Shown here in pieces: positions 47,951-61,600 of a stretch of DNA of 64,000 nt. The stretch's first letter is position 1, and the number at the start of each line of letters is the position of its first letter. The notes under the pieces were generated by a model. That model did no database searches. It saw only the letters and a program-made list of their open reading frames with translations, and was not told the origin of the DNA. Position numbers and translations under genes: made by a program. The DNA lies in NCBI RefSeq assembly GCF_003945595.2, contig NW_024104360.1, positions 310,001-374,000 of the forward strand, read 5' to 3'. Source of the stretch: Pipra filicauda (lineage: Eukaryota > Chordata > Aves > Passeriformes > Pipridae).

Positions 47951-48030
47951 AATCATAGAATTACAGAATGTCCTGAGTTGGAAGGGACCCACAAGGATCA
48001 TGAAGTCCAGTTCCTGACTCTGCACAGGAA
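47951..48030 (-). mobile_element. Short CR1 3' tail, minus strand
   Basis: 'aatcatagaattacagaatg', 'tcctgagttggaagggaccc' and 'acaaggatcatgaagtccag' are the reversed last 80 or so bases of a CR1 of the same type as the copy at 40691. Similarity ends at the 'ctctgcacagg' block, so the copy is extremely 5'-truncated. Confidence 0.88.
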
Positions 48031-48960
48031 AACACCAGGATACTGGGCCTTTGTCAATTCCACACTACAAGTGAGCCAGAGAAATGATTTTCCACTGTCT
48101 ACATCTGACACAGAGAATGGGATTTGGTTTGAGATTAATTTAACTGCCGTTGCAGGTATTTACCTGTGTGCTGCTTGAGTAGGGTCAGTGGAGATGACCA
48201 GTTTAGTGCCAGAGCATAACATTTCAATGACCTTGGAGGTGTTGCAGGCTGTGTTGGTTGGCCTCCAGCTATTGCTCCAGAAGAGCACAGATCTCCTAAA
48301 GATTCAGTAACATATTTACCATCTCCCTATGGATGTGCCTGCACCCTCAGGCATTCCAGATGCCAGCAGACATATGACATTCTGCACAAAAAGTCTGCCT
48401 TAAGGTGACCTGAACAGCTTTGTAGGCTTCACCAGCTTTAGGGACTGGATCTCCGTGGGAACCTGGACTCTAGACATAGGCACATACTGCTCCCTTTTTT
48501 CTGTCAAGCAATAAGCAAGCAATATCTAAACTGCTCTCAGATAACCAAGACATCCGCATGGGAATTAGGACTTCCCCAAGACCGATAGGTGACTCGTGCT
48601 TTCTTGAAGCTGGGACAGCCTACAGAATCCCAAAGGACACAAGAAGCCTATAATTAGGCAACTCAGTTGAACCTCCTTTGATGATCACATACAATGAGAT
48701 GTTTCAGCTGGAACAAGAGAAGACCATGTTGTTCCCAGCTGCATTACAGAGGTAAAGGCTGATTCTGTGACTTTCGATAGACTATTCACATTAGAGAATT
48801 AATTTTGACTTTTTTTAGAAAATATTCATAATATATATCTGAACCACTGACTAAGGCGAAAAAGATCACCAAGAATTTCAGCTGCTCTCTGTAGGTTAGG
48901 TACTGTTAGTACTTAAAAAGCAGAGTGCAAGGGGCAGATCACATATTCACAAGATTATTA
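48031..48960. other. Non-coding stretch, no gene seen
   Basis: Base composition is more balanced than in most of the window, and the sequence around 48180-48740 has the feel of an old interspersed repeat, but I cannot assign a family. Confidence 0.45.
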
Positions 48961-49180
48961 TTAGGAAGAAATTCTTTACTGTGAAGGTGGTGAGGCACTG
49001 GAACTGGTTGCCCAGAGAAATTGTGGATGCCCCTTGCCTGGAAGTGTTCAAGGCCAGGCTAGATGGGGCTTTGACCAATCTGGTCTAGTGGAAGGTGTCC
49101 CTGCCCATGTCTGGAGAGTTAGAACCAGATGATCTTTAAGGTCTCTTCCACCCCAAACCATTCTAAGATTCTATGATTAT
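48961..49180 (+). mobile_element. CR1 LINE 3' tail, plus strand
   Basis: Well-preserved CR1 3' region: 'aggaagaaattctttactgt', 'gaaggtggtgaggcactgga', 'ggttgcccagagaaattgtg', 'gtgttcaaggccaggctaga', 'tctggtctagtggaaggtgt' and the terminal repeat 'attctaagattctatgatt'. About 220 bases long and 5'-truncated inside the 3' untranslated region. Confidence 0.96.
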
Positions 49181-52128
49181 GAAGTTTTTTGTCTATTTCT
49201 AAGGTATTCATCATAAGAAAAACATTGTCTTGCCATTGGCAACCTCAACATGTTTCACTGAAATAATTAATCTGTAGGTACTATAAAGCTTAGAAATACA
49301 GTTTCAAGGCCACACTGGATCAGACTCCAATGATCAGCTATGGTTCAGAATCAATCTACTTTGTGTAACAATACAAATTCTTTTGGACCCATCAGTTGAC
49401 AAAAATTCTACCCAAAATCAAAACACCAGCCCCAGATCACAGACTGGCATTACAGATTAGGCATTTTCTCATAACATCTTCATGATCATGTGTAACAACC
49501 AGGAATTAAATGTGAAGTGTCATATTTTAAATTGTCATTAACATAACAAGGGAAAAATGTAGCTTAGATTCACCAGTATTAACAATAAAATAGAAGTCAA
49601 GCATTGTAATGTGAAGATAAATAGCAACAATTTAATGGACTAAAGCAGACAAAACGCAAGATGTTTATAAAAGCTGAGAAGCTTGACATTACTTTCTAAG
49701 CATTAATATATGGTAAATACATATATGGAATTGGATACTAAGCCAAGTGGAAGAGTTTCAAAGAAATCTGAATGAATGGTTGAAAACTGTAACCAATTAG
49801 GGGGTCCTGACCTGTCTGCAAGAATAAAGTGTTTACAGAGCCAGTGAAGAGTGCAGTGGATGTGACATCCAAAGGAAAATGAGAAAAATGTAATGATATC
49901 CTGACAAGAAACGTACTGTAAGTTTGATTGAGACTAATTAATGCAGAATTTTAATAGGAGCTTTAGAATGTGACAGCAGTGGATTGCAGCCACCCTGTCA
50001 GAAAGGCATGTCCTCTCTGTTCGCCTGAGTGTGGCACAGTTCGTGTGTGTGTGTTTGTGTGTGTGAACACACATGCCTCTGTGTGTGAGCACACATGTCT
50101 GATGAAATGCTAAAGCCTCTGACCCTTCACTCAAGGCTGCTTAAAACTGGTGTCCCTCAGGACCAAGTGCAATGTGAATCCTTGCTTTAAATCACTACGG
50201 CTGCAGAGATGCAGGTGCAGTTGGACAAGACTAAGGTATATAACGACAGTACAGGAAACACTGGCTCAAGTCTAAGAGCAAGTCAGAGCAGCATGGTGAT
50301 ACAGATAAAGCAACAGGTCCTGTCCTTCACCAAAAATAATTACTTCAGACACAGAGACAGGCTGATTAGTTTATACAGCTTCCTGGCCTAGAGGTAGTGC
50401 TGGCACATCTGCATCGTTTTCCACTGCATGGAGAAGATATTGCCTCTAGTGACCTCACTCAAAGTAAAGCACCTCAAGCAAAGTTTTCACTCTAGGATAG
50501 AACAGGAAATCTCATTTAAGATTTACAGCCAGTGAAATGAATAGATTAAACCAGAGTCTGTCTATGTTTATGGTGCTGCACTTGGTTGCTGTTCCAGCGC
50601 ATAAGCCAGGATGACTTGAGCTTCATCTCACCAGCAGCAGCTCAGGGAGTCAAGCAGCAGCATCGCAGCACATCTGTGCTGTGCCAGCTTACATGAGTTG
50701 ACCTCAAGCTTAAGAGCTGACAGCAGAGAACTTAAGGCTCTATGGAGCCCCAGGCAGTGTTTACCCATCTTGTTGGGTGTCTTTTCAGTTTGTAAAGAAA
50801 TCCAAGCTGCTATACTCCTCCACTAGTACCTGATGTAACTAGCCAAAGACTTCTGTCTATACATACTCCCAAGAGTCATGACTTGCAGGACTCGTATCAA
50901 GACCTGAAATACACTCCAAGCTAAAAATATTAAAAGGCAAATCCCTTCAAAAGAGATCTGAAGCAAGCTACTAATTCTCCTGGACATGAATAAACTATTC
51001 TTTTTTTCTCTCCTGAGACAGACTTGGTTTCCTGAAGAAAATCATCCCCCATCTGTCTTTGACTATTAGCTCATGTAATGGTTCTGACAGCAGATGGAAT
51101 TTGTGCCTAGGAGAAGTGCTGACCCTTTCCTGAGAAATGAAAAAATCCTTCGTTTACCAAGCAGACTCTATATAAATAGAATGGCAGTCAATAAAAAGGA
51201 GGTGGTCTCCTGGGAAGATAAATAGCTGTTTGTGTTCCTGACTGTAGGAATGCAGTTCAGAGAACAGTAGTTTCATTTATTTCACTTGTAACAAAGGGGA
51301 AATATTACCATGGAAAGCTGTTTTCTGAAATGACGTCTGTCTACCTTGGCTTAATCCATTTGGAAAAAAATTCTAAAATGGACAATAGCCCAGGTGACAT
51401 TCATGTGCATTGTAAAGCTGGGAACTACACAGCTTCAGAACAAGTAGGGACTGCTTCACTTCCTGTTAGGCAGTGCACCTATTTGTAATGATTTCCACGG
51501 GCTTGCTCTGAACTGCACCAATTCTGATGGTCATCATCCCTGCAGCGATAGAGCTGACAGAGGCTCAGTACTGAACATTAAACAGCCCAGACACTGAACA
51601 ATTCTGGCTTGGATTTGTTCTACTTTTTCTTCTTTGTCTAAAGTTTTCCAGATCAACACAAACTGTTTGAACACATGGATGTTCTCAACTTCTTAGATGC
51701 AGAGACAACCATCAAACAAATTTAAGCTTAAGCCAGCTGGGGTCATACTAACAACATTCTCAGTTGCAAAAGGGTTTAAGTAAGCTCAAAGTCTTGACTG
51801 GTAGGAGTCAAATTTATTTCAAGCGTAAGAGAATAGTACTGCATTTCAATCAAACTTTTAATAATAATTCCTCTATGCTTTGATTTACAAGAAAAACAAA
51901 AAAAAAATTCTATTCTGAGGTATGTTTGCAATTTCTCACACGTCTCAGATGGATTTCCAGTTAATTATATAAGCACAGTTCCTTTTGGCTAATACACCCT
52001 TTGTTTTATCTTTTTTTTTTGTCTCCATTCCTGTAACATAACTTGAAGGTAAATTAATCAGTGAAATGAAAGGAAGAATACTTATCTATCTTTCTGTATG
52101 GATATACATATACCACGGCTGTGTGTGC
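49181..52128. other. Non-coding stretch with a GT repeat
   Basis: Mostly unique sequence. A broken GT/TG microsatellite spans about 50043-50095. No gene seen; open frames are at most 66 codons. Confidence 0.55.
50043..50095. repeat. Interrupted GT microsatellite
   Basis: Two GT-repeat runs (50043-50064 with one interruption, and 50080-50089) separated by AC-containing words, so the segment can also pair with itself weakly (GTGTG with CACAC). Confidence 0.8.
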
Positions 52129-52936
52129 TGTTGACAGGCTGGAGGGAAGAGATGGCATCCAGAGGGACTTGGACAGGCTTGTGAGATGGGGCTGTGTGAA
52201 TCTCATGAAGTTCTACAAGGCCAAGGGCGAGGTCCTGCACCCTGGTTAGGGCAATGCCAAGCACAAATACAGGCTGGGAGGAGAATGGATCAAGTGCATT
52301 CCTGGGAAGAAGGACTTGGTGGTGTTGGTGGATGAAAAGCTCAAAATGACCTGGCAATGTGCACTTGCAGCCCAGAAAGTCAAACTTGTCCTGGGCTGCA
52401 TTAAAAGCAGCGTGGGCAGCAGGTCAAGAGGGGTGATTCTCCTTTACTCTGCTCTGGTGAGACCCCACCTGCAGTTCTGCCTCCAGCTCTGGGGTCCCCA
52501 GCACAGGAATGGCATTCACTGTTGGAGCACCTGTAAAGACAAACAGAGAGCTGGGGCTGTTCAGCACAGAGAACAGAAGGCTCTAGGGAGACCTTAGAGC
52601 ACTTTCCAGTACCTAAAGGTGCTACAAGAGAGCTGGAGAGGGACTTTTGACAAGGACATGTAGTGATACAAGGGCAAATGGCTTTTAACTGAAAGAGGAC
52701 AGGTTTAGAAGAGATGTTAAGAAGAAATTCTTCACTCAGAGGATGATTTAGGGACTGGAAAAAGTTGCCCAGAGAAGCTGTGAATGCCCCATCCCCTGGA
52801 GGTGTTCAAGTTCAGGTTGGATGGGACATTGAGCAATCTGATATAATGGGAGGTATGTCTGTCCATGGTAGTAGGGTTGGAACTAGATATTCTTTAAGGT
52901 CGCTTCCTGCCCAAACCATTCTATAATTCTGTGACA
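52129..52936 (+). mobile_element. CR1 LINE fragment, ORF2 C-terminus to 3' end
   Basis: It starts inside ORF2 ('gttgacaggctggagggaag', 'gcatccagagggacttggac', 'atgaagttctacaaggcc') and runs through 'cagcccagaaagtcaaac' and 'gagaccccacctgcagttct' to the 3' end 'ttctataattctgtgac'. A frame (52316-52597) still reads VDEKLKMTWQCALAAQKVKL. The part encoding the segment just before 'ctggggctgttcagcacag' is shortened relative to other copies, indicating an internal deletion near 52540. Confidence 0.93.
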
Positions 52937-55900
52937 TACTGCTTAATATTCAGGTTTGGTATTAGCGATTACGATCCCATCCAGCTTTATTTCATCGTCT
53001 CCTTTAATCTAGACTTTCAACTAAAACTCCCACTGGTTTCATTAGGAATATTTCAGTGTGCATGTAAAGAGTAGGGATAATTTTAGAAATGAGCTAACTC
53101 TCTTCACATTATGCACAGTGCCCTGAAACTTAATGTCATCCTAAACTGCTAATAAATTCAGCCCATTTCTGAGAATCCCCTTCATTCGTAGTTGCCTTCC
53201 CAAGCCATCCAGACTAATAACTGAGATACTAAAACAGTATATAAGTTTCCTTTAACAAAATCTGATTCTGATAAAAGGATAGACCTTTTTCCAAAAAATA
53301 CAGAGCAATTCCATATCTGGTGCAACTCATCTGGGTTCCTGAGAGCTGCTCTGGTCATAACTTGTTTTTTCTGAACTTTCTTTTAGTCAGAGAAAATGAC
53401 ACTGAGTTTTACCATTCCTGATGACATTTACCAATTACAGATTGTCAAAATACTCGGGGTTTACTTTTTGGTGGCATAGAAGGGGATGTACATATAAACA
53501 TCTTACTGTAGTCCAGAGAGGAAAGACAGAGATTGGAGTTATATGAAATTAATTTCCAAAAAAAAAAAAGGGAGGGAAGCATGGTATAAAATTTAGGATT
53601 GTATTTTTTCAGTCTCTATTTAAATCAGAGTTTCTTACCATCAATGCTATATGACAACCTAGAAGGAGAAGATAAAACTGGCCTGATTCCACCCTTGTGT
53701 TGTATGTGAAACCCAGATAAGTTCACAGTGCGTTGGCTATAGAAGTGGTACCAAAAAAATTGTCCCAATTATTCTTCAAACAAGGAGGAGGAGAGGAGCA
53801 GAACTTCTACCTTCCTCTGTTCCCTGAGGCATACTCCAGTGTGGTAGCCTCTCAGACAGAAGTCTGGAGTGATGAACAGGACAGTTGCTCTGTCAGCATT
53901 TTGTTTCCTTTTTTTCAGATTACAGAACAGAACACAAGTTAGAGAGGAGAGGAAAAGTACAGAACTAATAGGAAGCTAAATGAGACATGACAGTTCGGGC
54001 ATGCTCTAGATGTGAATGCACAAAGTTTATTCCCAGTTGCTTCTCTTTAGGAATATTTTGTCTGAATAGCTTTAGAAACTCTAATATTTCTCAGACCTGC
54101 TTATGCTGTAGTGAGTACACTTTAGGAAGGTCTGGACAATGTAAAAACTTAAAATACATAACACTCCCTTGTGGTTTCAGTTTTAAATGTCCATTATTCT
54201 GTGACCACCCACTATTTCTGTAAATATCTGAGATTTCACACATCTCTAAATAGCCTGAACTAAATGGACATAGTCTCATTGCCATCTCCTGTAAATGGGT
54301 AGTTAGAAAATAGTGGGAGATTGTCTCCAGAATCATTGATGTAGGTATGTCTTGCTTGGGGGTCTTAATCACATTTTCCTATTGCAGTTCTGTCCATTCC
54401 AAATGTCTTTTTTTAACACTCAGCAGTGCTGGTGTTTGTATCAACAAGAGATGAATGGATCAATGCTGCCGCCTAGAGATTTCCCCTCCTTTCTTCCCTT
54501 TGCATGGGCAGCTTCTCTGACACTGAATAGTTACAACTGATTCTTCTGTTCACTACTATGGGGTTTCACCAAGGACAGTTTGCAGTCAGGATCCTATGTG
54601 ACAACTTTTGCAGGTTACTTAGTTAGATAATTCATAGCTGAAAGATTCTTTGAGGTTCAGTCCTACAGTACTGCTTTGGTAGAGGAACAGATATCCATGT
54701 CATCTTTTTGTCAAACCTCCATTTTTTCAAGGGATTTTTTTTTCAAAATTCTTAATATATCATTTATGCATATTTTCTTTTGTTCCTGCTAAAGAAAAAA
54801 CAAAAAAAAAAACCAAACCAACCAAACAAAAGGCCATTAAAAACCCAACAACCTCTGCTGCAATGCAAATCCATGCAGGAGTTCAGCCTGGAAACACCTA
54901 TTTATATGAGAACTCAATGTTCAGGTGACTTCAGTAAACATCAGCAGATCTATGGGCAAGGGTGTGGATTCCCACTGGTAGGCAAGGCATTGTCCTCTCC
55001 CTTGTCAGGGGATAACAGGCATTGTGCATATTCAGGGATGGTAAACCCATTCTCCCAGTGTCTAGGAGAATAGCTGTGATCTAGATACTCAGTTGAGTTG
55101 CTAAGAAACCTAAAGAAATTTAAAGTATGCAAGGTTACAAGGCTAATCTAAAGTTAGACTAATAGTGTGTAGCATCCCCATGGCAACCAGGAGTGAATGG
55201 CATGTGAGGTGAAAGTAGAGGGGAAGACAGAATAATAATCAGCAATAAATAAACCTTGACAGGGCTTGGTGCGATTATGTTGTCAATGAGTTAAAGAATG
55301 CTGCTGCCCTGCTGTAGTTCAGCTAGTCTGCCAGGGAGAGAACTTCTCCTTGCAGGTTCAGAGGAAATGGAGGATGGCATTTTTAAAGCAAGGCTGTACT
55401 CTGAAAGAGTTGCTGATGAATGGGTCAAATGACAGAGAGAAGGGTGATCTGAATACGGACCATGTAACAAAATACTATCCTTTATTATTTCATATACAGA
55501 AATAAATTTCCATATCAAATCTAATATTTGTGCCCCTTCACCCTTTAAAGTTCCTGCAGTCCTGATCTGTTTGTTGTGTTATTTCTTCTAAAGGATAGTC
55601 TGCATAATTTTGCCAGCACTTATACTATTTTATGTATGAGAACGACATCTAAAGCATTACCTGGGTAGAGAAGCCAGATTGAAAAATCAACTTTTCCAAT
55701 TATTGTCTTACAGCACCGGATTTTATGTGTTCATGTTCACCCTCCCATGTAACCAAGGAACAAGACTCCTGACTGAGGAGCTGTTGTCTAAATACACTAC
55801 GGACTATGGGGTCAGTGACTTCAAGCTTCATGGCCACAACCACAGTCCAGCAGCAGAGCTCACATTTTCTACCCTCAGCCTTGTGATTCAGCCACCACCG

Positions 55901-57308
55901 CACATGAGCTAGTACAACGTTTCCTGACATGCTGAATGTCATGAGCAAAACTCATGAGCAAAACTCTCCTGCCCCGCTCCTGAGGTTCACTCACTCAGGA
56001 AAGGTTTGATTTTTGGGTCTTTGAATTCAAGTTTATTTGAATGTTTTTGTTGTACCGAATGGTAATTAAAAGCACTTTTAAACACACTCTTTAGTCCTAA
56101 ATAACAATTGTCCTGAGAATTCACCAGAAATCTTACTGATTTCTTCAAAACAAGTCCCTGAGAAGATAAAATTGATAAATCATTTAAGGATAGCACTGTG
56201 CACTGCAAAAATACTGAGGGGAGTATTCCTCACTCAGCCATCACCATTCATATGCTTCTGAAATTTGGATTTATGCAAACAGTAATTCAAGACTACTTGA
56301 CCCTCTCAGCTCGATGATCATGGATCCATGTATGTGCATGAAGTTCATGAATTTTCTTTGGGTCAAACCAGATAATGTTGCTTTGTTTTCACAGCTGAGT
56401 GGCACTACAGAGTGGAGATCTGAACTCCAGGCAGTCTTATTCTTGCTTCTCACACCCCACTGACACGGGCCCTACAGGGAAATGCTTTCTGTTCATCCTG
56501 CATGATCTGTAGTGATTAGTAAGTTCAATCCTTGCTTTCAAGACATTTCTGCTGAGCATTATGAAGGAAAGCAAAACACCTGCTCTGAAATGACTGAAAT
56601 GCAGTCTGTGAGAGTTATGGGTACTCCTGAGCATCTGAGGCATTGAGACTTCTGTTTTCTGATTAGGAAAGAAGAGTCCTCCACAAATAAGCACAGTAAA
56701 AGACCTTTCCCAAGTACCTGTTACAGCATAACATTAGGGCATCTTAGAAATTCAGTTCTTCTGATTAAACATGGATGCTTCCAGTGCAGGCACCTACACC
56801 TGATCAAACTGCTTTAAACTCTTACTCGAAGTCTTTACGGGGTGCACCTTTTGTCTTAAAGCAGATGCATACAATTGGTCAAAGAAGACACATCCCTGAT
56901 TTCACCAACTATACACACTGTATCTCCACCAAGTGTAGTATGAGGGTCCCAAATACTCCCCTCACAGAGTTTACAGCATAATTCTTCTCACTGTACCAAT
57001 TCAAAAGATAATGAGACTCCATTTTATCTAGAGATGGGGATATAAAGAATGCTCTGTGTTCTGCTCTTGAAAACAGAGAATGTAGCTACCAGCTTTGGAT
57101 TATGGTAACCTTGAACATTTCTGGCAACCTGGAACTTAAGCAGGTTTGATAAGATTTTCCTGCCTTGGTTCCATGACATTGGTAGTTAAAAGGAAGAAAC
57201 AACTGATCTGCTAATATGACAATGAATTATTTCCTTAAGGCTATACAGGAAGGCCGAGGCATAGCAGAGATCTGAATTCAGTCTCTGGGAACCTACAGGT
57301 TTGGGCAG
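52937..57308. other. Long non-coding stretch, no gene seen
   Basis: About 4.4 kb without a recognisable gene. It includes an A run at 53560-53570 and an A/C-rich tract at 54788-54850. Open frames up to 97 codons occur on both strands without recognisable content. Confidence 0.5.
54788..54850. repeat. A/C-rich low-complexity tract
   Basis: AAAACAAAAA, ACCAAACCAACC and related words, like the tracts at 8190 and 15410. Shorter and less pure. Confidence 0.75.
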
Positions 57309-57738
57309 GATGGGTCCTTAAAGACCTTTTAGTTCCAACCTCCCTGTCATGGGCAGGGATGCCACCCTCTAGACCAGGTTTCTCAAAGCCCCATCCAACT
57401 AGGCCTTGAACACTTCCAGGGATGGGGCATCCACAGCTTCTCTGGGCAACTTTTTCCAGTCCCTAAATTGTCCTCTGAGTATTAAGAATTTCTTCTTAAC
57501 ATCTAATCTAAATCTTTTCTCTCGTAGTTTGAAACAATTACCCTTTGTCTTGTCACTTTCTGCCCATGTAAAAAGTCATTCTCCATCTTTTTTATTAGCA
57601 TTCTTTAAGTGCCAAAAGGCTGAAATAAGGTCCTCCTGGAGTCTTCTCTTCTCCAAGCTGAACAGCTCCAACTGTTTCAGTCAGTCTTCGTAGGAGAGGT
57701 GCTCCAGCCCTCAGAGCATCCTCTTGGCCCTCCTCTGA
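57309..57738 (-). mobile_element. CR1 LINE fragment, 3' region, minus strand
   Basis: The order 'gggtccttaaagacctttta', 'tagaccaggtttctcaaagc', 'cccatccaactaggccttga', 'cttccagggatggggcatcc', 'ctctgggcaactttttccag', 'ttctccaagctgaacagctc' and 'gtaggagaggtgctccagcc' is a reversed CR1 3' region of the same type as the tail at 17851. The terminal repeat itself is not recognisable at the 57309 side. It is 5'-truncated near 57738. Confidence 0.93.
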
Positions 57739-58264
57739 CATCCTACAACTGCTCTGTCTTCTTCCTTTCTGCGTTTTTCCCTCTTCAATTCAATGACAGC
57801 AATATCATTTCAGTCCACTTGGAAAGCTGTGCTTCCTGACAGATAAACATTTCACTGGTTGTTACTGACCTGGAGCTTCATTAAGAGGAGGAAAAAAAAC
57901 CCCAAATTGTGAAAACATTGAGTTCAATTCAAATCTCACTGATGTCAATAAAAGTCTTTCAACAAATTTCAATGAGCTATAGATCCAGTCCACAATGTTT
58001 AAGCAATAAAACACTTTGACATTCACATTAGATAGTCAATGGTCCATGATGCCACATGTGGAAGTTCTCTTAACACTGTAAAATTAATCTATTCCATGAT
58101 GACAGTCAAGTATTTGCTATAACTAGAGAATCAAGGACTCATGATTTTTAATGCTTCAGTAGTAACTGCTTTCTCTGAAATGATTTATATTTTCTATGTT
58201 ATAATCTACATTTCCCATACTTCCCATTTAACACATTTAATGCTGACTAGTAGAAATGCTTACA

Positions 58265-58329
58265 GAAAAAATCACCCATGATCTCATAAATGAAAGGGAA
58301 AAAATCACTCATGAACTCATCAAGAAAAG
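58265..58329. repeat. Imperfect tandem duplication, about 33-bp unit
   Basis: Two units beginning GAAAAAATCAC: the first continues CCATGATCTCAT, the second TCATGAACTCAT. They share most positions and differ by a few substitutions and one indel. Confidence 0.8.
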
Positions 58330-58529
58330 TAAAAAGCATTAAAAATGTTTGAATCAGGTTATTCAAAAAGATGAAATTTTGTTGTAACTGAGTAATTACG
58401 TTATGTTAAATAAGTAACAACTGACTTTGAAAAGTATGTAATTCCACTTGCTGATTATAAATTTAAATCCAGAGAAGCTTCCATTATAATGTTACTGCAT
58501 AATTTCATTAGTATTTCAAGACTTGGGGG

Positions 58530-58600
58530 GAGAAAAACCCACCAAAAAAAAAAAAAAAAAAAAAACAAACAAAAAACCCACCACAGCAAAAAAACACCAT
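58530..58600. repeat. Poly-A run in an A/C-rich tract
   Basis: Twenty-two consecutive A (58544-58565) flanked on each side by an AAAAACCCACC word (58533-58543 and near 58571-58581). The flanking repeat resembles a target duplication around a bare A tail, but a slippage-expanded A/C-rich tract is the simpler explanation. Confidence 0.75.
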
Positions 58601-61600
58601 GGAACTGGATTCTTGATCTGAAGTGTTAGGAAATAATCCAGTGATTCCTACAAGTTTTCAGACAAACCTTACTTACTGCTCCAGGTTGGCATCCTCAGGA
58701 CTCCTTCTAAAGGCTAATAAATGGATGATTTATTACTCTTTAGGAATCTGCTTTAAAATTTGGTGGAAGATCAGAATGATACTTAAATAAGTTAGCTTTA
58801 AAGTATTTCCAGCTTGGAAGCTTTTTTGCCTGAAGATCTCATATGTGATACACAGAGCTGGTTATTAGGTGAAGAAACAACCCGCTATTTTAAGCCTGTG
58901 AGGACTGTTATCAAAATAGTTCCAGCCCTTAATTGGCTCTCAGCATTTTAACCTTGCAATGATTTTCTAACTAAAAAAAAATCAGTTCTGCTTTGAGTAT
59001 TTTTTTCCTTTTTAAAATGTTTTCCTCCAACATATTAATTTGTCCAACATAACCACAAGCCATTAGCAGGAGAGATGTCATTCCCCTGTGTGGTAGTGTT
59101 CTCTTCTTTTGCCTTTGCAAGAGGCTTTTTACAGATTAATTATCTGCCCAACATTCTGTTTCCAGTGCACTTTACTGAATCTGAGTTTAAGGGTTATTTT
59201 TCTCCATGTTTTTAAAGCATTTTCTTCTTAATTTGGAAGCTGCTGTTGCCACAAGCCATTCTTTCACTCAGCTGCACATCCCAGGTCTGAAATTCATCCT
59301 GGCATCTGTTCCCTGAAACCTGAGCAGATGGAAGAGTCCAGGGGGGAGTACTGGTGCCAGCATAAGATACCTTTATCTCTCTGTGGTAAATGTTTTCCAA
59401 CAGTAAAATTCAACCCCAGATAAACTTGTCAGGAAATCTATTGTAGTAAAGGGAAGGGGGTTGTGAGTGTACACAGTTGTATATATGTCTTGTGGAGAAA
59501 AATTAACAACTTGATATTAGCTAATCTACAGAGCAACTATATTTTCAAATGTATTTATGGCAGTATTGAGTCCTTTGACTATTTTGATAGTCCATATGAT
59601 CACCTTAAGATTGTTGCACATGCCCTTTGATAGCTCCTGAGCAAGAGCAGAGTAAACAAGCGCTGCACATTTTCAGGAAAATCCGAGTAAAATATGCAGT
59701 CGTCTGGTACATTTAAGAATATAAGGACAATTCAGTGCAAACATGGGAAAGGACACAATACATATACCCTGTAAGATGGGGAGAAAAGAAATTCAGTATT
59801 TTGTCTGTTTCTATGGTCCTTCTTGCTAAGCAAATCAGTAACCCAGAGAAGCCCTACAGAAGTATTTATTTCTCTGCACCAGATACTTGGGTGCTGAATT
59901 ATGTCTTCCAACATATTTTCTGAGGGTCCCTTTGGGAGGAACTAATCCCATACCACTAAAAATGTGGTTCTATGCTTTTCTAACTCATGAAATATGAATC
60001 TGTATTGCCTGAGAGCCCAGTCATAATTCCTTAGTTGGTGAGAGAGGCCTGGCTGCTGGCTGCTGAGTTGAGCAGAGTAAAGGACATCAGTTTTGCATGG
60101 AAGCACCTCTAGAGGAATAGCAGCTTTAGCTATATATTGTTACATTTCAGCTACTTAAGTTTCCTGCATTTCTTTTGGGTGGAGTACAGCATTAGCCTTC
60201 ACATGGCTTCGGTTCTGAACGCCGGCAGTGAAAGGCTCCACGAGAGGGGTCTGTGTAATTGGCAAGGGTGTTCCCCCTTTGAAGTCTCTCAAGAGTACAT
60301 TTCTTTTTGTGATTTATGGTTATTGTTCCAATTGTGCAAAGAGAAAAACAATATTGATGTTACATCATGCACAATATAGCATAAGAAAAATCAGCAAAGA
60401 TCCCCTATAAAGCATAATACCTCCACTTCCCAAGTGAACCATTGAAAAACCATTCAAGCCAGGAATTAATTCCCCCCAGTATATATTCTTTGTATTTCCT
60501 GACTTCTTACCATCTTGCCTTTGCAGCTTTCACTGATTGATTCTGTCCTTATTTTGTAATGAAATAAGCATACATGCCAACTTTTTATTGACCAAATAAC
60601 CTTTCATGTCTCCTGACTCTCCCCTTGGGTCAGGACACTGCCCAAGGTAACTCCCAAAAGTTGAGAGCCCTCACCCTACTGGATGAGGGATGGCACATTC
60701 TGGGTTACCCTTCTGAAGCTTAGGAATTCTGAAGTCAGTTGTGTAGTAACAATTCCATTTGACATCCTGAATCTGTAATCCATCAATGTTGACAAAGCTT
60801 CAACTGGTTTTGTAAAATAAATTTTGTTTGAGTATATTATTTGGGTCACTTAATTTATAAGTCTCTGTGACAGAAGCCATCAGCAATTTTTAAAAATAAC
60901 ATGAATTGACATATTTTGATTAGAAAGAGCCCAATGACTAGGGATGTTCTGGAAAAGGGAAAAGGAAATTGTTGTTTATATTATCAAAGAACTAAAAAAT
61001 ATCCCAGTTCCATTAACAGGATTTTGCTATTAAACTAATAATTTATTCAGAGACTCTTTGCATTCCTAACAGAGCAATTAGACCAGGATTCAGGGAGTTG
61101 TGCACTAGTTCAGCTGTTGTGTTGACTTGTTTGGGAGTTCAGAAAAATCATCAACATTTATATGTAAACAAAAGAAGATTAAAAGATTTGGTGGGAGCAC
61201 TAAGATTTCTGTTCTTGGGAGTACTCAAGAGAAATATAATGTTCCTATTTTTTGACTAGTCACATCGAGATAATCACAAATTATTTTCTGCCTGGATTTA
61301 TCCATCTGTCTGCATTTATTTAGGTTATGATAAATTCATCCTTATTAAAAAGTGACATACATGAGTAGATTTAAGAAAGCAAGGTGTTTTCCTTACGCTG
61401 TTTGAAAAATGGCAGATTTTCTGCCCACTGAATTTCATAAGTTTTAGCACTGTAACCCAAAGGATATTATTTTATTATTTTCTAAATGACACGTAGAATT
61501 TTTGGTTTAAAACTTCATCCAATAAATTATTAAAGAACTCTATTCTTTCAATTTTCATACAATAGGAAGATCCCATTCCCACAGCATCTTCCACTTATCA

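Noticed and set aside
58530..58600. Poly-A run with flanking direct repeats, like a retroposed tail
   Set aside because: Nothing transcript-like precedes the A run, and the flanking repeat is itself A/C-rich, so slippage within a low-complexity tract is the simpler explanation.
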